Positions 13,894 through 22,642 of a stretch of DNA of 51,796 nt are shown here, piece by piece (position 1 is the stretch's first letter; each line of letters starts with the position of its first letter). The translations under genes were made by a program, and so were the position numbers. Below the pieces are notes generated by a model. It did not search any database and was not told the DNA's origin. It saw only the letters and a list, made by a program, of their open reading frames with translations. Source of the DNA: JAJZRV01 sp027442615 (GTDB taxonomy: Bacteria > Pseudomonadota > Gammaproteobacteria > Burkholderiales > Ferrovaceae); assembly GCA_027442615.1 (NCBI GenBank), contig DAIBBI010000049.1:1-51796 (forward strand). The letters run 5' to 3'.

Positions 13894-15300
13894 TTAGCGT
13901 TCGTAGGCCAATTCATGGGGCATGCGACCTTGCGGAATCACCGTTCCGGCACGCGCAGTCATCCACATGTTGAACAGCCAGAAGCAGTTACCAGTGAATA
14001 CCAGGGAACCACCCAACCAACGGGCAATCATGTAGGGGTGTTCAGCAATCACCACATCGATGTAGGGCACTTCGTAGATCTTGCCGGCACCTTGAATCAG
14101 GCCTGCAATGGTCATGGAAACCCAGTAGGTGGTAAAGCCGATCAGCAGGAACCAGAAGTGGATGTTGCCCAGCGTCAGGGACCAGAGCTTGCGCTTCATG
14201 ATGGTCTGCATCCCCAGGTAGACTGCGGCGACTTCCAGGAATGTGGAGAACCCCAGCAGTGCCAGGTGGGCATGCGCCACAATCCAGCCGGTACCGTGAA
14301 TGTACCAGTTGATGGCGCGGGTTTGCTGGAAGCCACCCTGCATGTTCAGGGGAATGGCCATCAAGCAGCCCGTCACCGTGAAGCGGATCTCCAGATTTTC
14401 CACGAACATGTTCCACTTGCCCTGCATGGTCATCAGGATGTTGGACACGAAGGCAATGGCTGGCACCAGGATCAACACGCCTTCCACCGAAGCGAAGGAC
14501 TTGAGCCATTCCGGCAGGGGTGCCGACATCAGGTGGTGTGCGGCAGGAGTGGAGTAGAACACCACCACGGACCAGAAGTGCAGGTGGCCAATCCGGTGGG
14601 AATACAGCGGGTTGCCGGTGACTTTGGGGATGGTGTAGTACGCAATGGCGGCAGCCACGGGCGTAATCCACAAGCCCAGAATGTTATGGGCATTCCACCA
14701 GGTCAGGTAGGCTTCAGTCAGTCCCGTCAGGTGGAAATATTCCGGCAGGTTACCCACGATCAGCACGATGGAGATCATGAAGGTGCCGGCAGCAAAGAAC
14801 CAGTTGGTGGTGTAGATCCCCTGGGTTTTGCGGTGAATGATGGTCATCCAGACGTTGATGCCCAGCGGGATGCACATGAAGCACAGGATGTAGAGGTCGA
14901 TGAACCAGGGAAAATCGGAATACTCGCGGCCGGAGTTCATGCCCCACCACAGCACGGTCAGACCCAGCGACAGGCCCACGTTCCACAGGAAGGCGTTCCA
15001 GAGCCCCAGCTTTTCAGACCAGAGCTTTGTGTTTCCCAGGGCGGGTGTGATGTACATCATGGCCATGCCGAAAGCCATGGAAATCCAGCCGAAGATCACG
15101 GCCATCACGTGCACCTGGCGCATGTGGCCAAATGACAGGAACTCCAGACCGGTTACGAAGTCGGGAAACGCAAGCTTGGCTGCGTTGAACGCACCCAGCC
15201 CGGTACCGATGACAAACCAGACGATTGCTGAAAACCCCCAGTACACCGCCGATGATCCTGGCGGGATGTCCTCATTTCTGGCCATCAAATATTTGAGCAT
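13894..15300 (-). CDS. ccoN: CcoN-like catalytic subunit of a divergent cbb3-type (C-family) heme-copper oxidase
   Basis: A 468-residue, roughly 12-helix protein. Likely ligands can be placed against cbb3: H64 (RQVHVMAVIFGW) for the low-spin heme, H205 (WWNAHNILGL) and the pair H255/H256 (TPAAHHL) for CuB, Y249 in VVVFYS at the position of the cross-linked tyrosine, and H343/H345 (VAHAHLALLG) for the two hemes. The tyrosine and the absence of the NorB glutamates favour an oxygen reductase over a nitric oxide reductase. The sequence is clearly diverged from standard CcoN. GGGGGG lies 6 bases before the ATG. It heads the core oxidase genes, ccoO follows, and no ccoP is present. Confidence 0.9.
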   Translation of the reverse strand: MLKYLMARNEDIPPGSSAVYWGFSAIVWFVIGTGLGAFNAAKLAFPDFVTGLEFLSFGHMRQVHVMAVIFGWISMAFGMAMMYITPALGNTKLWSEKLGLWNAFLWNVGLSLGLTVLWWGMNSGREYSDFPWFIDLYILCFMCIPLGINVWMTIIHRKTQGIYTTNWFFAAGTFMISIVLIVGNLPEYFHLTGLTEAYLTWWNAHNILGLWITPVAAAIAYYTIPKVTGNPLYSHRIGHLHFWSVVVFYSTPAAHHLMSAPLPEWLKSFASVEGVLILVPAIAFVSNILMTMQGKWNMFVENLEIRFTVTGCLMAIPLNMQGGFQQTRAINWYIHGTGWIVAHAHLALLGFSTFLEVAAVYLGMQTIMKRKLWSLTLGNIHFWFLLIGFTTYWVSMTIAGLIQGAGKIYEVPYIDVVIAEHPYMIARWLGGSLVFTGNCFWLFNMWMTARAGTVIPQGRMPHELAYER

Positions 15301-15396
15301 TTTGGACCCCCCTCAACTCGCTCTAGAAACAAACTATTTTTAAGACAAATTTTGAAATTATTTAGCCTGCACATCTGTTTGGAGCACAAAGCCAGG

Positions 15397-15495
15397 TTAT
15401 TTTTTCCTGGATCTGGGCATAAGGATGTACCACGACAGGTACATGCTCGAGAAGGCCAAGGCAATCCCAAAAGCTCCAGCGATCATATTTAGCAT
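15397..15495 (-). CDS. Small single-span membrane peptide, 32 aa
   Basis: A 32-residue frame beginning MLNMIAGAFGIALAFSSM, with one helix (about residues 3-24) and a strongly basic end (MPRSRKK). TTAGGAG lies about 11 bases before the ATG; the same TTAGGAG precedes the 35-aa gene at 12081. It sits between the 91-residue protein and the CcoN-like gene, about 100 bases upstream of the latter. The plan is like small single-helix subunits of oxidases. Family not recognised; support rests on the ribosome site, helix and position. Confidence 0.55.
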   Translation of the reverse strand: MLNMIAGAFGIALAFSSMYLSWYILMPRSRKK

Positions 15496-15551
15496 GGTGA
15501 CTTTCGCTCCTAATGATTATTGTATTTGTGATCGACTACTTTGCCCGGCAA

Positions 15552-15827
15552 TCAGGCCACATTTTCCAAAGCATCGTGGCGCTTGAAGGCAATGGCAAGA
15601 ATCCCCACGTAGGCAAAGCCGAACACGAGCATGCACCAGTCGATGAAACCGGTGAACGTCACGGGGTTGTATGCCAACCCCATCCAGCCGCCCCAATCTG
15701 CGAATTTTCCACGCCCCAGGAAACACATCAGCGTTGCGCCGAATACGCTACCGTTTCCCATGCCCGTCAGCATGCCGCCAACGATCATCAGCCAAAAGCC
15801 ACGAGTCGCGATTGATTTTTTCTGCAT
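15552..15827 (-). CDS. Small membrane protein at the head of the oxidase operon, 91 aa
   Basis: A 91-residue protein with two or three hydrophobic segments: about residues 9-35 (GFWLMIVGGMLTGMGNGSVFG), and 60-84 (FIDWCMLVFGFAYVGILAIAF), joined by a Gly/Trp-rich loop. The ATG at 15827 follows GGGGGGAGGA closely; the longer frame to 15875 crosses this ribosome site and is not preferred. It is the first gene of the oxidase run downstream of the intergenic region 15828-16036. Function unknown; a structural subunit or assembly factor is inferred. Confidence 0.6.
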   Translation of the reverse strand: MQKKSIATRGFWLMIVGGMLTGMGNGSVFGATLMCFLGRGKFADWGGWMGLAYNPVTFTGFIDWCMLVFGFAYVGILAIAFKRHDALENVA

Positions 15828-16036
15828 TCCTCCCCCCCCTATTTGGTGAAGCCCTACCCTATTTACAAATAACAAAAACCCACGGCGTTCACCGACTTCT
15901 CGGTGAATTTGCAGGACAGCCGTGCATCTTTAGATTGGTTCCAGAGGACCCCCCTCTGACTGAGGGTTATTTGCCCCCATGATTTTCCCCTTTATACCAG
16001 CATCCATTCCGCAATTCAACAGGGTTTGCGTCACAA
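15828..16036 (-). promoter_or_regulatory. Intergenic region between the complex III and oxidase operons
   Basis: About 210 bases without a gene. It contains a stem-loop at 15888-15907, a second short inverted repeat CAGAGG…CCTCTG near 15942-15957, and an A/T-rich stretch near 15860-15880. It must contain the end of the actF transcript and either a promoter or read-through path for the oxidase genes. I see no convincing -35/-10 pair. Confidence 0.4.
15874..15907 (-). terminator. Probable rho-independent terminator after actF
   Basis: On the minus strand the perfect stem TTCACCGA/TCGGTGAA (8 bp, GAAG loop) at 15888-15907 is followed about 9 bases later by a run of five T. An outer pair CACGGC/GCCGTG (15881-15886 and 15918-15923) could extend the stem around it. 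It lies about 130 bases beyond the actF stop and 50 bases before the 91-aa gene, so it could also act as a leader attenuator of the oxidase operon. Confidence 0.5.
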
Positions 16037-17041
16037 TTACCGGATGATCTGGCTCCGGCGCAAACTGGATCGCATAATTGCAACAGCAGCGCCAAACACC
16101 AGCACGGTCACGCCGATGTCGAACATTCCCGTCATCGGCATGTGAGGTGTGGGATAGGTGCCGGAAATCCAGGTGTACCGTTCGATCCATGTGCCCAGCG
16201 CCATGGAGCATGCCACCACGATGATGATTTTTGGCGTATGGCGGCTGACCGGGAACACCAGGGTTGCAAAGGGCAGCACAAACTTCATCACGAAGAACGT
16301 CCAGAACAGCACGCCATAATCGCCATTCTGCATCCTCCAGAGGCGTTCGGTCTCCTCGGGCATGTTGCCATACCAGATGATGAGGTATTGCGCAAAAAAG
16401 GTGTAGACCCAAAGAATCGTGAATGCCAGCATCATCTGGGCAAGGTAGTTGTACAGGTAGTCTCCGGGTGGATTGATGAAGGCGCCGGCCTTGTCCAGGA
16501 AAAACAGGGTCAGCACCAGTACCGCCAGGTACATGCCGAATACACTGACAAAATGGTACATGGCGTAAATCGAGCTTTCCCAATCCGGCAGCAGGGTCAT
16601 CTCAAAGTCCCAGGCCACCATCGTGCAAAACAGCACATGGGCAAAGGGAATCAGCATGGCCACGGTGCGGAAGTGGTACGTGTCCGTGGGGGACTGCTCG
16701 GACCTGGCCTGGAACCTGATGAAGAGCGTGTAGAGGGCGCCCACGGCAAGGAAGCCCAGGATTTCACGCGCCGCAAGAAATCCGAGATTGTTCCAGCGGG
16801 GCAAGGTCTCAAAGGACCCCACCCACGGAAACGTCATGCTGCCGCCAAACAACAGGACCAGCAGCAACAGGAAGGCCAGTGGGAACAGCGAGAAGAAAGC
16901 CACGGACAGCAGCCGGATGTCAAAACGCCACTGGGCGTTTACCAGGTGCAGCAGCGCCGCCAGCGTAACGCCAGCCAGCGACAGGTGCAGCACCACCAGA
17001 AAATCCACGGTCAGAACCGACCAGCTTGCAAACGAGATCAC
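16037..17041 (-). CDS. actF: Alternative complex III subunit ActF (membrane quinone-binding subunit 2)
   Basis: A 334-residue, about ten-helix membrane protein of the quinol:cytochrome c oxidoreductase family, related to ActC/NrfD but shorter. It begins MISFASWSVLTVDFLVVLH; a periplasmic stretch has GSFETLPRWNNLGFLAAREIL and the late segment GTWIERYTWISGTYPTPHMP is typical of this subunit. ActF packs against ActC in the complex. It is the last gene of the act operon, 13 bases after actE, and is followed by the hairpin at 15888-15907. The order A-B-C-D-E-F makes the call secure. Confidence 0.9.
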   Translation of the reverse strand: MISFASWSVLTVDFLVVLHLSLAGVTLAALLHLVNAQWRFDIRLLSVAFFSLFPLAFLLLLVLLFGGSMTFPWVGSFETLPRWNNLGFLAAREILGFLAVGALYTLFIRFQARSEQSPTDTYHFRTVAMLIPFAHVLFCTMVAWDFEMTLLPDWESSIYAMYHFVSVFGMYLAVLVLTLFFLDKAGAFINPPGDYLYNYLAQMMLAFTILWVYTFFAQYLIIWYGNMPEETERLWRMQNGDYGVLFWTFFVMKFVLPFATLVFPVSRHTPKIIIVVACSMALGTWIERYTWISGTYPTPHMPMTGMFDIGVTVLVFGAAVAIMRSSLRRSQIIR

Positions 17042-17054
17042 GATTCGCTCCTTA

Positions 17055-17582
17055 TCACTTGGCGCCGACTGCAGCGGGCTGTTCGGCGTTGAGGCCGTGA
17101 CGGACGTAGTTCACCAGATCCCAGCGCTCGCTGGGATACATGTCATTGCCGTAGGAGGGCATGAGCGGACCGCCAAAGGTGACATGGGCAAAAATGTAAC
17201 CTTCGGGCATTTCCTTCTGCACGCGATCGGCCGTCAGGTCAAAGGGCCTGACGATCAGCTTGGCGCCCACGAGGCCATCTCCCGTTCCCGAGTCGCCATG
17301 GCAGGGCACGCAATAGATCTTGAACATTGACTTGCCGCGCGCAATGGATTCCGGCGTTGCAGGGTTGGGATTGGGCAGTTTCATCGCCGTGTCGTGATCA
17401 TGTACATAGGGTGTCGTCTTGGTCCCGTCCATGGGCACGGACCGTTGGGGAAAGGGACGCGTGGCGTCCGGCCCTTCCTGCGGTTTGATGCTGATCTGGT
17501 TGGCCATGTCCTTGCTCCATGGCCACGCCATGGCCAGGGAAGGAATCAGCGCCAACAGGGCAATCCAGCGAAACGGTTTCAT
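17055..17582 (-). CDS. actE: Alternative complex III subunit ActE, monoheme cytochrome c
   Basis: A 175-residue exported cytochrome c with signal peptide (MKPFRWIALLALIPSLAMAW). One heme site, CVPCH, lies in KSMFKIYCVPCHGDSGTGDG, and the probable Met ligand is in GGPLMPSYGNDM. In alternative complex III this subunit carries electrons from the pentaheme subunit to the soluble carrier or directly to an oxidase. The ATG at 17582 overlaps the actD stop (ATGA), which decides the start against a longer frame reaching 17750. Confidence 0.93.
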   Translation of the reverse strand: MKPFRWIALLALIPSLAMAWPWSKDMANQISIKPQEGPDATRPFPQRSVPMDGTKTTPYVHDHDTAMKLPNPNPATPESIARGKSMFKIYCVPCHGDSGTGDGLVGAKLIVRPFDLTADRVQKEMPEGYIFAHVTFGGPLMPSYGNDMYPSERWDLVNYVRHGLNAEQPAAVGAK

Positions 17583-18109
17583 CGTGCTTGCTCTCCCATG
17601 ATTTCCAGCGGCTGATGGCGCGAAAAAATCTCGTTGATCTTGGGGATGACCAGCGGGTCCGCCTTGACCAGGATCCCGACCTTGTCCTCGGAAATGCTGG
17701 TGTTGTACAGCGGGCTGCGGTCGCCGGGAAGTTTCCAGGCAATGAAGCAACCCACCACGGTCATCAACACCCCGATCAGAATGAACAGTTCATAGGTCAA
17801 CACCATGTCCGGCGGAATGGGAACCACCGGCCTTCCGCCGCGAATCTGCAGCAGGAAGTTGGCCTGGGCGGAGGCAATCAGGGTAAACCCCAGGGTGCTG
17901 CCCAGAATGGCCCCGGCCATGGTGTACAACTGCACGTAGACCGGCCGTTTTCCCAGCATCTCGGATAGTTCCGGGTGTTCGATGGGCGACTTGATGGCCA
18001 CGTCCTCCATCCTGAACCCTGGCAAATGGGAAGCCTTGAGTTCCTGGATGGCACGAGCCGCTTCATCAAAGTCGTTGTATAACGCCAAGGTATGTACTTT
18101 GCTCATCAT
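17579..18109 (-). CDS. actD: Alternative complex III subunit ActD (DUF3341)
   Basis: A 176-residue membrane protein with a cytoplasmic N-terminal domain (VHTLALYNDFDEAARAIQEL, ferredoxin-like fold in the family), two helices (about residues 60-85 and 105-127) and a cytoplasmic end containing EDKVGILVKAD. This is the standard DUF3341/ActD layout, a structural subunit of the complex. It overlaps both actC and actE by 4 bases, indicating strict translational coupling. Confidence 0.92.
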   Translation of the reverse strand: MMSKVHTLALYNDFDEAARAIQELKASHLPGFRMEDVAIKSPIEHPELSEMLGKRPVYVQLYTMAGAILGSTLGFTLIASAQANFLLQIRGGRPVVPIPPDMVLTYELFILIGVLMTVVGCFIAWKLPGDRSPLYNTSISEDKVGILVKADPLVIPKINEIFSRHQPLEIMGEQAR

Positions 18110-19503
18110 GCCCTCGCCTTGCGTGCCATGACGCGGTGATACACCATTTCTTTCACCTCATACATGGAGACTGTCGGGAATATCTTGCAGAACAGCATGA
18201 ACAACATGCTGAACCAGCCAAAACTGCCAGCCACGATGCCCCACTGCACCCAGCTGGGCCACCAGTCGCCAGTCCAGGTCCAGGGGTAATACCCATGGGC
18301 GAAGGTGGGGGGGACGATCATGAAACGCTCCAGCCACATGCCAAGATTAAGCAGCAACGACACCACCATCATGGTGGGCAGGTGGTTGCGCAACGTCTTG
18401 AAGGCCAGGGCAAAGGGAACGATCGAGCCCAGGAAGTTCATGGCCCACCAGTAGGGGGCATAGGTTCCGGTAGCACGGTAGATCAGGGTTTGCTTGGCAT
18501 ATTCGTCGTTGCCGTACCACACCGAGGCATATTCGATCAGGTTGAGATAGGTCCAGACCATGGCAATGGCAAAGGTCAGACGACAGGTCTTGTCCAGGAT
18601 CGGCATGGTCATGTACGCCTCGAAGCGGAATACATAACGCAGGATGATGAACAGCGTGATGATGGCAGCACAGCCCGAGTACAGCGCACCCGCCACAAAA
18701 TACGGCGGGAACGAGGTGATGTGCCACCCGGGTTGCTGTGACACGGCAAAGTCCGTGGCCACGATGGAGTGCACCGAAACTGCAAGCGGAATGAGAAAAC
18801 AGGCAATGGTCAGGTAGGCCACGCGGAAATTGGCCCATTGACGGTCCGTGCCCTGCCAGCCCAGGGACAGGAACCAGTAGAATTTCTTGCGAAATCCCTT
18901 GGCATTATCGCGGCAGATGGCAAGGTCGGGGATCATCCCGAAATACAGGAAGACGATCGAGGAAGTCAGGTAGGTACCGATGGCCGTGGCATCCCACACC
19001 AGCGGCGAGTTGAAGTTGGGCCAGACCCAGCGCTCGTTGGGATAGGCCACCACGTAATAGAACTCCCACACCCGCCCCAGGTGAACCAGCACGAACAAGC
19101 CTGCCGTCATCAGCGAAAAGGTGGTCATCGCCTCGGCAAAACGGTAGATGGGCTTGCGCCAATCCGCGTGCATGATGTGAAGGATGGCGGACAGCAGGGT
19201 CCCCGAGTGGCTCATCCCGATCCAGAAAATGAAGGTGGCGATGTATAGCCCCCACACCTGCGGGTTCTCGAGATCGGCTACGCCCAGCCCGGTCTGGTAT
19301 TGGTAGATTTCGCAGTACACGCCAAAGGAGAACAGCGCAAGGGATGCCAGGAATATCACCCAGTACATCATGCGCGGGCGTTCCATGCTGCGCAGCACAT
19401 CCTTGTTGATCTGGGCCCAGGCGATATCCTCGTTGATATCCTTCGCCTTGGGCACAAATCTGCGCTCGATCTCGATATCGCTTTCGTCGGTCATATGAAT
19501 CAT
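18106..19503 (-). CDS. actC: Alternative complex III subunit ActC (NrfD/PsrC family)
   Basis: A 465-residue, ten-helix integral membrane protein that binds quinol and contacts the iron-sulfur subunit. Recognisable segments are FIFWIGMSHSGTLLSAILHI, HADWRKPIYRFAEAMT, LSLGWQGTDRQW and a late ERFMIVPPTFAHGYYPWTW. Length and motifs match ActC of characterised complexes. Start options are 19503 (MIHMT) and 19494; the first is used. It lies between actB2 and actD, overlapping the latter by 4 bases. Confidence 0.94.
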   Translation of the reverse strand: MIHMTDESDIEIERRFVPKAKDINEDIAWAQINKDVLRSMERPRMMYWVIFLASLALFSFGVYCEIYQYQTGLGVADLENPQVWGLYIATFIFWIGMSHSGTLLSAILHIMHADWRKPIYRFAEAMTTFSLMTAGLFVLVHLGRVWEFYYVVAYPNERWVWPNFNSPLVWDATAIGTYLTSSIVFLYFGMIPDLAICRDNAKGFRKKFYWFLSLGWQGTDRQWANFRVAYLTIACFLIPLAVSVHSIVATDFAVSQQPGWHITSFPPYFVAGALYSGCAAIITLFIILRYVFRFEAYMTMPILDKTCRLTFAIAMVWTYLNLIEYASVWYGNDEYAKQTLIYRATGTYAPYWWAMNFLGSIVPFALAFKTLRNHLPTMMVVSLLLNLGMWLERFMIVPPTFAHGYYPWTWTGDWWPSWVQWGIVAGSFGWFSMLFMLFCKIFPTVSMYEVKEMVYHRVMARKARA

Positions 19504-19557
19504 GCTTGAGGTTCCAATAATAGAATCCAGAATGTCATGGTCGAGCCTGCGGCGCGA

Positions 19558-20400
19558 TCAGGCTTCAGTGTTCCGTACCCGTTCCAGGTACACCACGGAC
19601 GGATAGGTTCTGAGGTCTTCGAATATGCGGTAACCGCGCAGATTATCGTCTTTTTCCTGCTTGTCGCTTGCAAGCTTCACCTGTTGGCGCTCCCAGATGC
19701 GGGCGACTTCGGACTTGTCATCCGCGAGGTTGCCAAAGGTGATGGCAGAGGTAGGACAGGCCTGTGCGCAGGCGGTGGTGACTTCGCCATCCGCCACCCG
19801 CCGGCCTTCCGTCCGCGCCTTGCTCTTGGCCTCGGTCAGGCGCTGCACGCAAAAGGTGCACTTTTCCATCACGCCCTTGCTGCGCACGGTGACGTCCGGG
19901 TTGAGCTGCTGTTCCAGCGGGTTGGGCCAGGCCCGTTCGGGGTACTGCCACCAGTTGAAATAGCGCACCTTGTAGGGACAGTTGGCCGAACAGTAGCGTG
20001 AGCCGATGCATCGGTTGTAGACCTGCGAGTTCAATCCGTCAGGGGTATGGTGCGTGGCCCCCACGGGACAGACCACCTCACAGGGTGCCGATTCGCATTG
20101 CTGGCACATCATGGGCAGAAACTGGGCGCCATGATCGGGGAATTTGTCCATCTGCTCCCCCTCGCCCCAGTAGCGCTCGATGCGCAACCAGTGCATGGCC
20201 TGCCCCTTGGAAAAGGCCTCGCGCCCCACCACCGGCAGGTTGTTTTCAGCGTAGCAGGCCGTGGTGCAGGCATTGCAACCCGTGCAGGCATCCAGATCGA
20301 TGACCATAGCCCACTTGTAGTCCTTGTCCTTGTACTGATCCTCGTAAGGACGCTTGACCCTGAGGGAAGACCAGTTCTTGATCAGATTACTTAGTGACAC
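19558..20400 (-). CDS. actB2: Alternative complex III iron-sulfur subunit (ActB C-terminal part as a separate gene)
   Basis: A 280-residue ferredoxin-type subunit with four cysteine clusters: CTGCNACTTAC, CQQCESAPCEVVCPVGA, CIGSRYCSANC and CTFC…CAQACP. In the third cluster one cysteine is Ser (CIGSRYC), as expected for the [3Fe-4S] centre that accompanies three [4Fe-4S] centres in this complex. In several characterised systems this part is fused to the molybdopterin-enzyme-like ActB1 domain; here it is separate. The start is GTG at 20400, preceded by AAGGAG, overlapping the actB1 stop by 14 bases. Confidence 0.93.
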   Translation of the reverse strand: MSLSNLIKNWSSLRVKRPYEDQYKDKDYKWAMVIDLDACTGCNACTTACYAENNLPVVGREAFSKGQAMHWLRIERYWGEGEQMDKFPDHGAQFLPMMCQQCESAPCEVVCPVGATHHTPDGLNSQVYNRCIGSRYCSANCPYKVRYFNWWQYPERAWPNPLEQQLNPDVTVRSKGVMEKCTFCVQRLTEAKSKARTEGRRVADGEVTTACAQACPTSAITFGNLADDKSEVARIWERQQVKLASDKQEKDDNLRGYRIFEDLRTYPSVVYLERVRNTEA

Positions 20401-22615
20401 GAGAGATCTCCTTCGCAAGTTCGGCTTGATCGGCGGCTACGGTCGCCACCAGCTTGCGTCCCTGCTGCAGGCTGGTGGGACCTTCATCCTTGACCATTTT
20501 GGCGTGTTCGCCCGTCTTCTTGATGATGACGCGCGTGGCGTACATGGCCAGCTCCCCCGTGCGCTCGTCATACATCGGATCGAAAATCTTGAAGGGGTTC
20601 ACCCCCATGCCATCGGCGTAGCGGCCAAAGCCGGTATGGCCCTGCCCCACCGGCATGGACACCGTGTCGGGTTGTATCCCCGGAAACAGGTAGGCCTTGG
20701 CGCGCACCGATCCGGTTGCGGACTGCACCTCCAGGATGTCCCCTTCGCGAATTTGCATCTGCGTTGCCGTACTGGGATGAATTTCCACCCACGAGTCCCA
20801 GACGACGGTGGTCAACGGGTCCGGAGATTCCTGCAACCAGGGCAGGTTGGCATGGCGCCCGTCACGCAAATCGGCACGCACCGAGGGCACGAAGAAGAAC
20901 GGATAATTGATGTCCGTTTCCAGCGGTTGCGGCTTGGGCACCTTGACGGCCGTTGCGTGCGCCTCAAGGGCTGCCGGGGGGGCATCCAGGCGCAGCACGC
21001 CATTGCGCAGCGCATCCTCCCAGAATTCGTCATCGCCGGATTTTGACTTGAAGACGGGTTTGGCCTTGGTGACGGCCGTCTTGATGTAGGCGTAGTAATC
21101 AGGGAAGGCCTTATAGGCTTCCGGCTGTCGCTGCTTGAGCAGATCGAGGAGGATGTCGCCCAAACCGCGGGTTTCGGGATAGAGGCGCTCCATCAATGGT
21201 TGCTGGATCATGAGCTCAACCCCTGAAGGCTGATAACCCGCCACATGGGTGCCAAAATCTTCCATGGGCGACAGCAGCGGCAGGACCAGATCGCATTGAC
21301 GAGCCGTCTCATCCAGTTGGGTCACCATGGCCACCTTGAACGGGACCTTGGCAAGATTGCTGGCAAACGGCACGAAGGTCGGCGCGGTAAACACCGGATT
21401 GGCGCCCATCACCAACAACGCCTGGCATTGCCCGGCCGACATGGCCTGGTTGAGCCTGGCCAGTGCCGTGGTGCTGCCAGGGCTCGGCGTCAGTTGGGGA
21501 AACGGGTGGCTGGCCTGGCCCTGCACGGTCTTGCCACGATTTTCCAGGACCAGGTTGAGCAGGAGGATGGCAACGGCATTATTGAAGCCTTGCACGTGCC
21601 CTTCGGCCGAAGGCCCGGAAAGGACGAGACTGGGAGTCTTTTCCCACAACATGCCGGCAATGTGGGGAATGGCGTCGGCATGCACGCCCGTCACCTCGCT
21701 GACGGTGTCCTTGTCGTACTGCGTCAGGGCTTGTGCAATGTCAGCCGGCAGCGCGTGCGCATATTCCTGATGCTGCAGCAGGCTATGGATCAGCCCCAGG
21801 GCAAAGACCCCTTCGGTCCCCGGCTTGATGGCGTACCAGCGATCCGCATTGGCCCCGGTCAGGGTCATGCGCGGTTCAATCTGGATCAGGGTACCGCGCG
21901 GCGCCTTTCTGAAACGCGCGTACTGAGCCGCCATATGCACCGGAGAGGGGCCTGTCCCCAGAAAATCATTGCCGAAGGAAAGGATCAGCCGCGCCTTGTC
22001 AATCTGCAGCACGGGCTGCTCCACGCCCAGAACCGCCTTGCTGGCGGCCTCGCCAATGGCGGGCGATAGTGCGTCATACACCACATGGTTGGTGGACTTG
22101 AAGCTTTCCAGGAAATGGCCCAGCAAAACCTTTTGATGCCCGCTCACCTCGCCCGTCAGAAAAGCAATCTGGTCACCCGCCAGCGTGCTGGATGGTCCAA
22201 GGCGCGCCGTCAGCGTGGCCATGGCCTTGTCCCAGGAAACCGGCTTCAGGGCGCCCCCCTCCCGCATCATGGGAGTGGTCAGGCGGTCCGGATTGTAGTG
22301 CACCTGGACGCCGGCCTGCCCCAGACCACAGATTTTCCCGCCGCTGATGAGGGACTGCGGGTTGCCTTCCAGCTTGAGAATGCGCCCTTCGCGCACCCGG
22401 CCCATGATGCCGCAACCCGAGCCGCATTGCGTACAGGTGGATGCGTAATAAACGCCCACGCCTGGCACCACGAAATCCTCGGGCTGGACATAGGACTCCA
22501 CCAGCTCGACACCCGACTCGATGGAGGTGTTGCCACAACCTGCCAGAGTCGCTGCCGCGCCGCTGATGCCCAGCACGCGCAGAAAATCTCGACGATCGAC
22601 ATTGCTACTGCTCAT
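20387..22615 (-). CDS. actB1: Alternative complex III subunit ActB N-terminal part (molybdopterin-oxidoreductase-like)
   Basis: A 742-residue protein of the DMSO-reductase-like fold. It starts with a twin-arginine motif (VDRRDFLRVLG) and a lipobox-like LAGC27, so it should be exported folded and perhaps lipidated, placing it in the periplasm. CTQCGSGC (Cys61, 64, 68) and Cys96 (KICGLGQ) form a four-cysteine set like the iron-sulfur site of molybdopterin enzymes. Family members in complex III are thought to have lost the molybdenum cofactor. It follows actA after 27 bases and overlaps actB2. Confidence 0.92.
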   Translation of the reverse strand: MSSSNVDRRDFLRVLGISGAAATLAGCGNTSIESGVELVESYVQPEDFVVPGVGVYYASTCTQCGSGCGIMGRVREGRILKLEGNPQSLISGGKICGLGQAGVQVHYNPDRLTTPMMREGGALKPVSWDKAMATLTARLGPSSTLAGDQIAFLTGEVSGHQKVLLGHFLESFKSTNHVVYDALSPAIGEAASKAVLGVEQPVLQIDKARLILSFGNDFLGTGPSPVHMAAQYARFRKAPRGTLIQIEPRMTLTGANADRWYAIKPGTEGVFALGLIHSLLQHQEYAHALPADIAQALTQYDKDTVSEVTGVHADAIPHIAGMLWEKTPSLVLSGPSAEGHVQGFNNAVAILLLNLVLENRGKTVQGQASHPFPQLTPSPGSTTALARLNQAMSAGQCQALLVMGANPVFTAPTFVPFASNLAKVPFKVAMVTQLDETARQCDLVLPLLSPMEDFGTHVAGYQPSGVELMIQQPLMERLYPETRGLGDILLDLLKQRQPEAYKAFPDYYAYIKTAVTKAKPVFKSKSGDDEFWEDALRNGVLRLDAPPAALEAHATAVKVPKPQPLETDINYPFFFVPSVRADLRDGRHANLPWLQESPDPLTTVVWDSWVEIHPSTATQMQIREGDILEVQSATGSVRAKAYLFPGIQPDTVSMPVGQGHTGFGRYADGMGVNPFKIFDPMYDERTGELAMYATRVIIKKTGEHAKMVKDEGPTSLQQGRKLVATVAADQAELAKEISRVTK

Positions 22616-22642
22616 ACACTTCCCCTTATTTCCAGCGGTGGA

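Noticed and set aside
13915..15135. Antisense frame opposite ccoN
   Set aside because: ccoN carries all expected histidines; the antisense product is His/Gly/Gln-rich shadow sequence.
13894..15300. Reading the CcoN-like protein as nitric oxide reductase NorB
   Set aside because: It has Tyr249 at the cbb3 cross-link position and lacks the NorB-type Glu next to the helix VI His (WWNAHNILG rather than HLWVEG).
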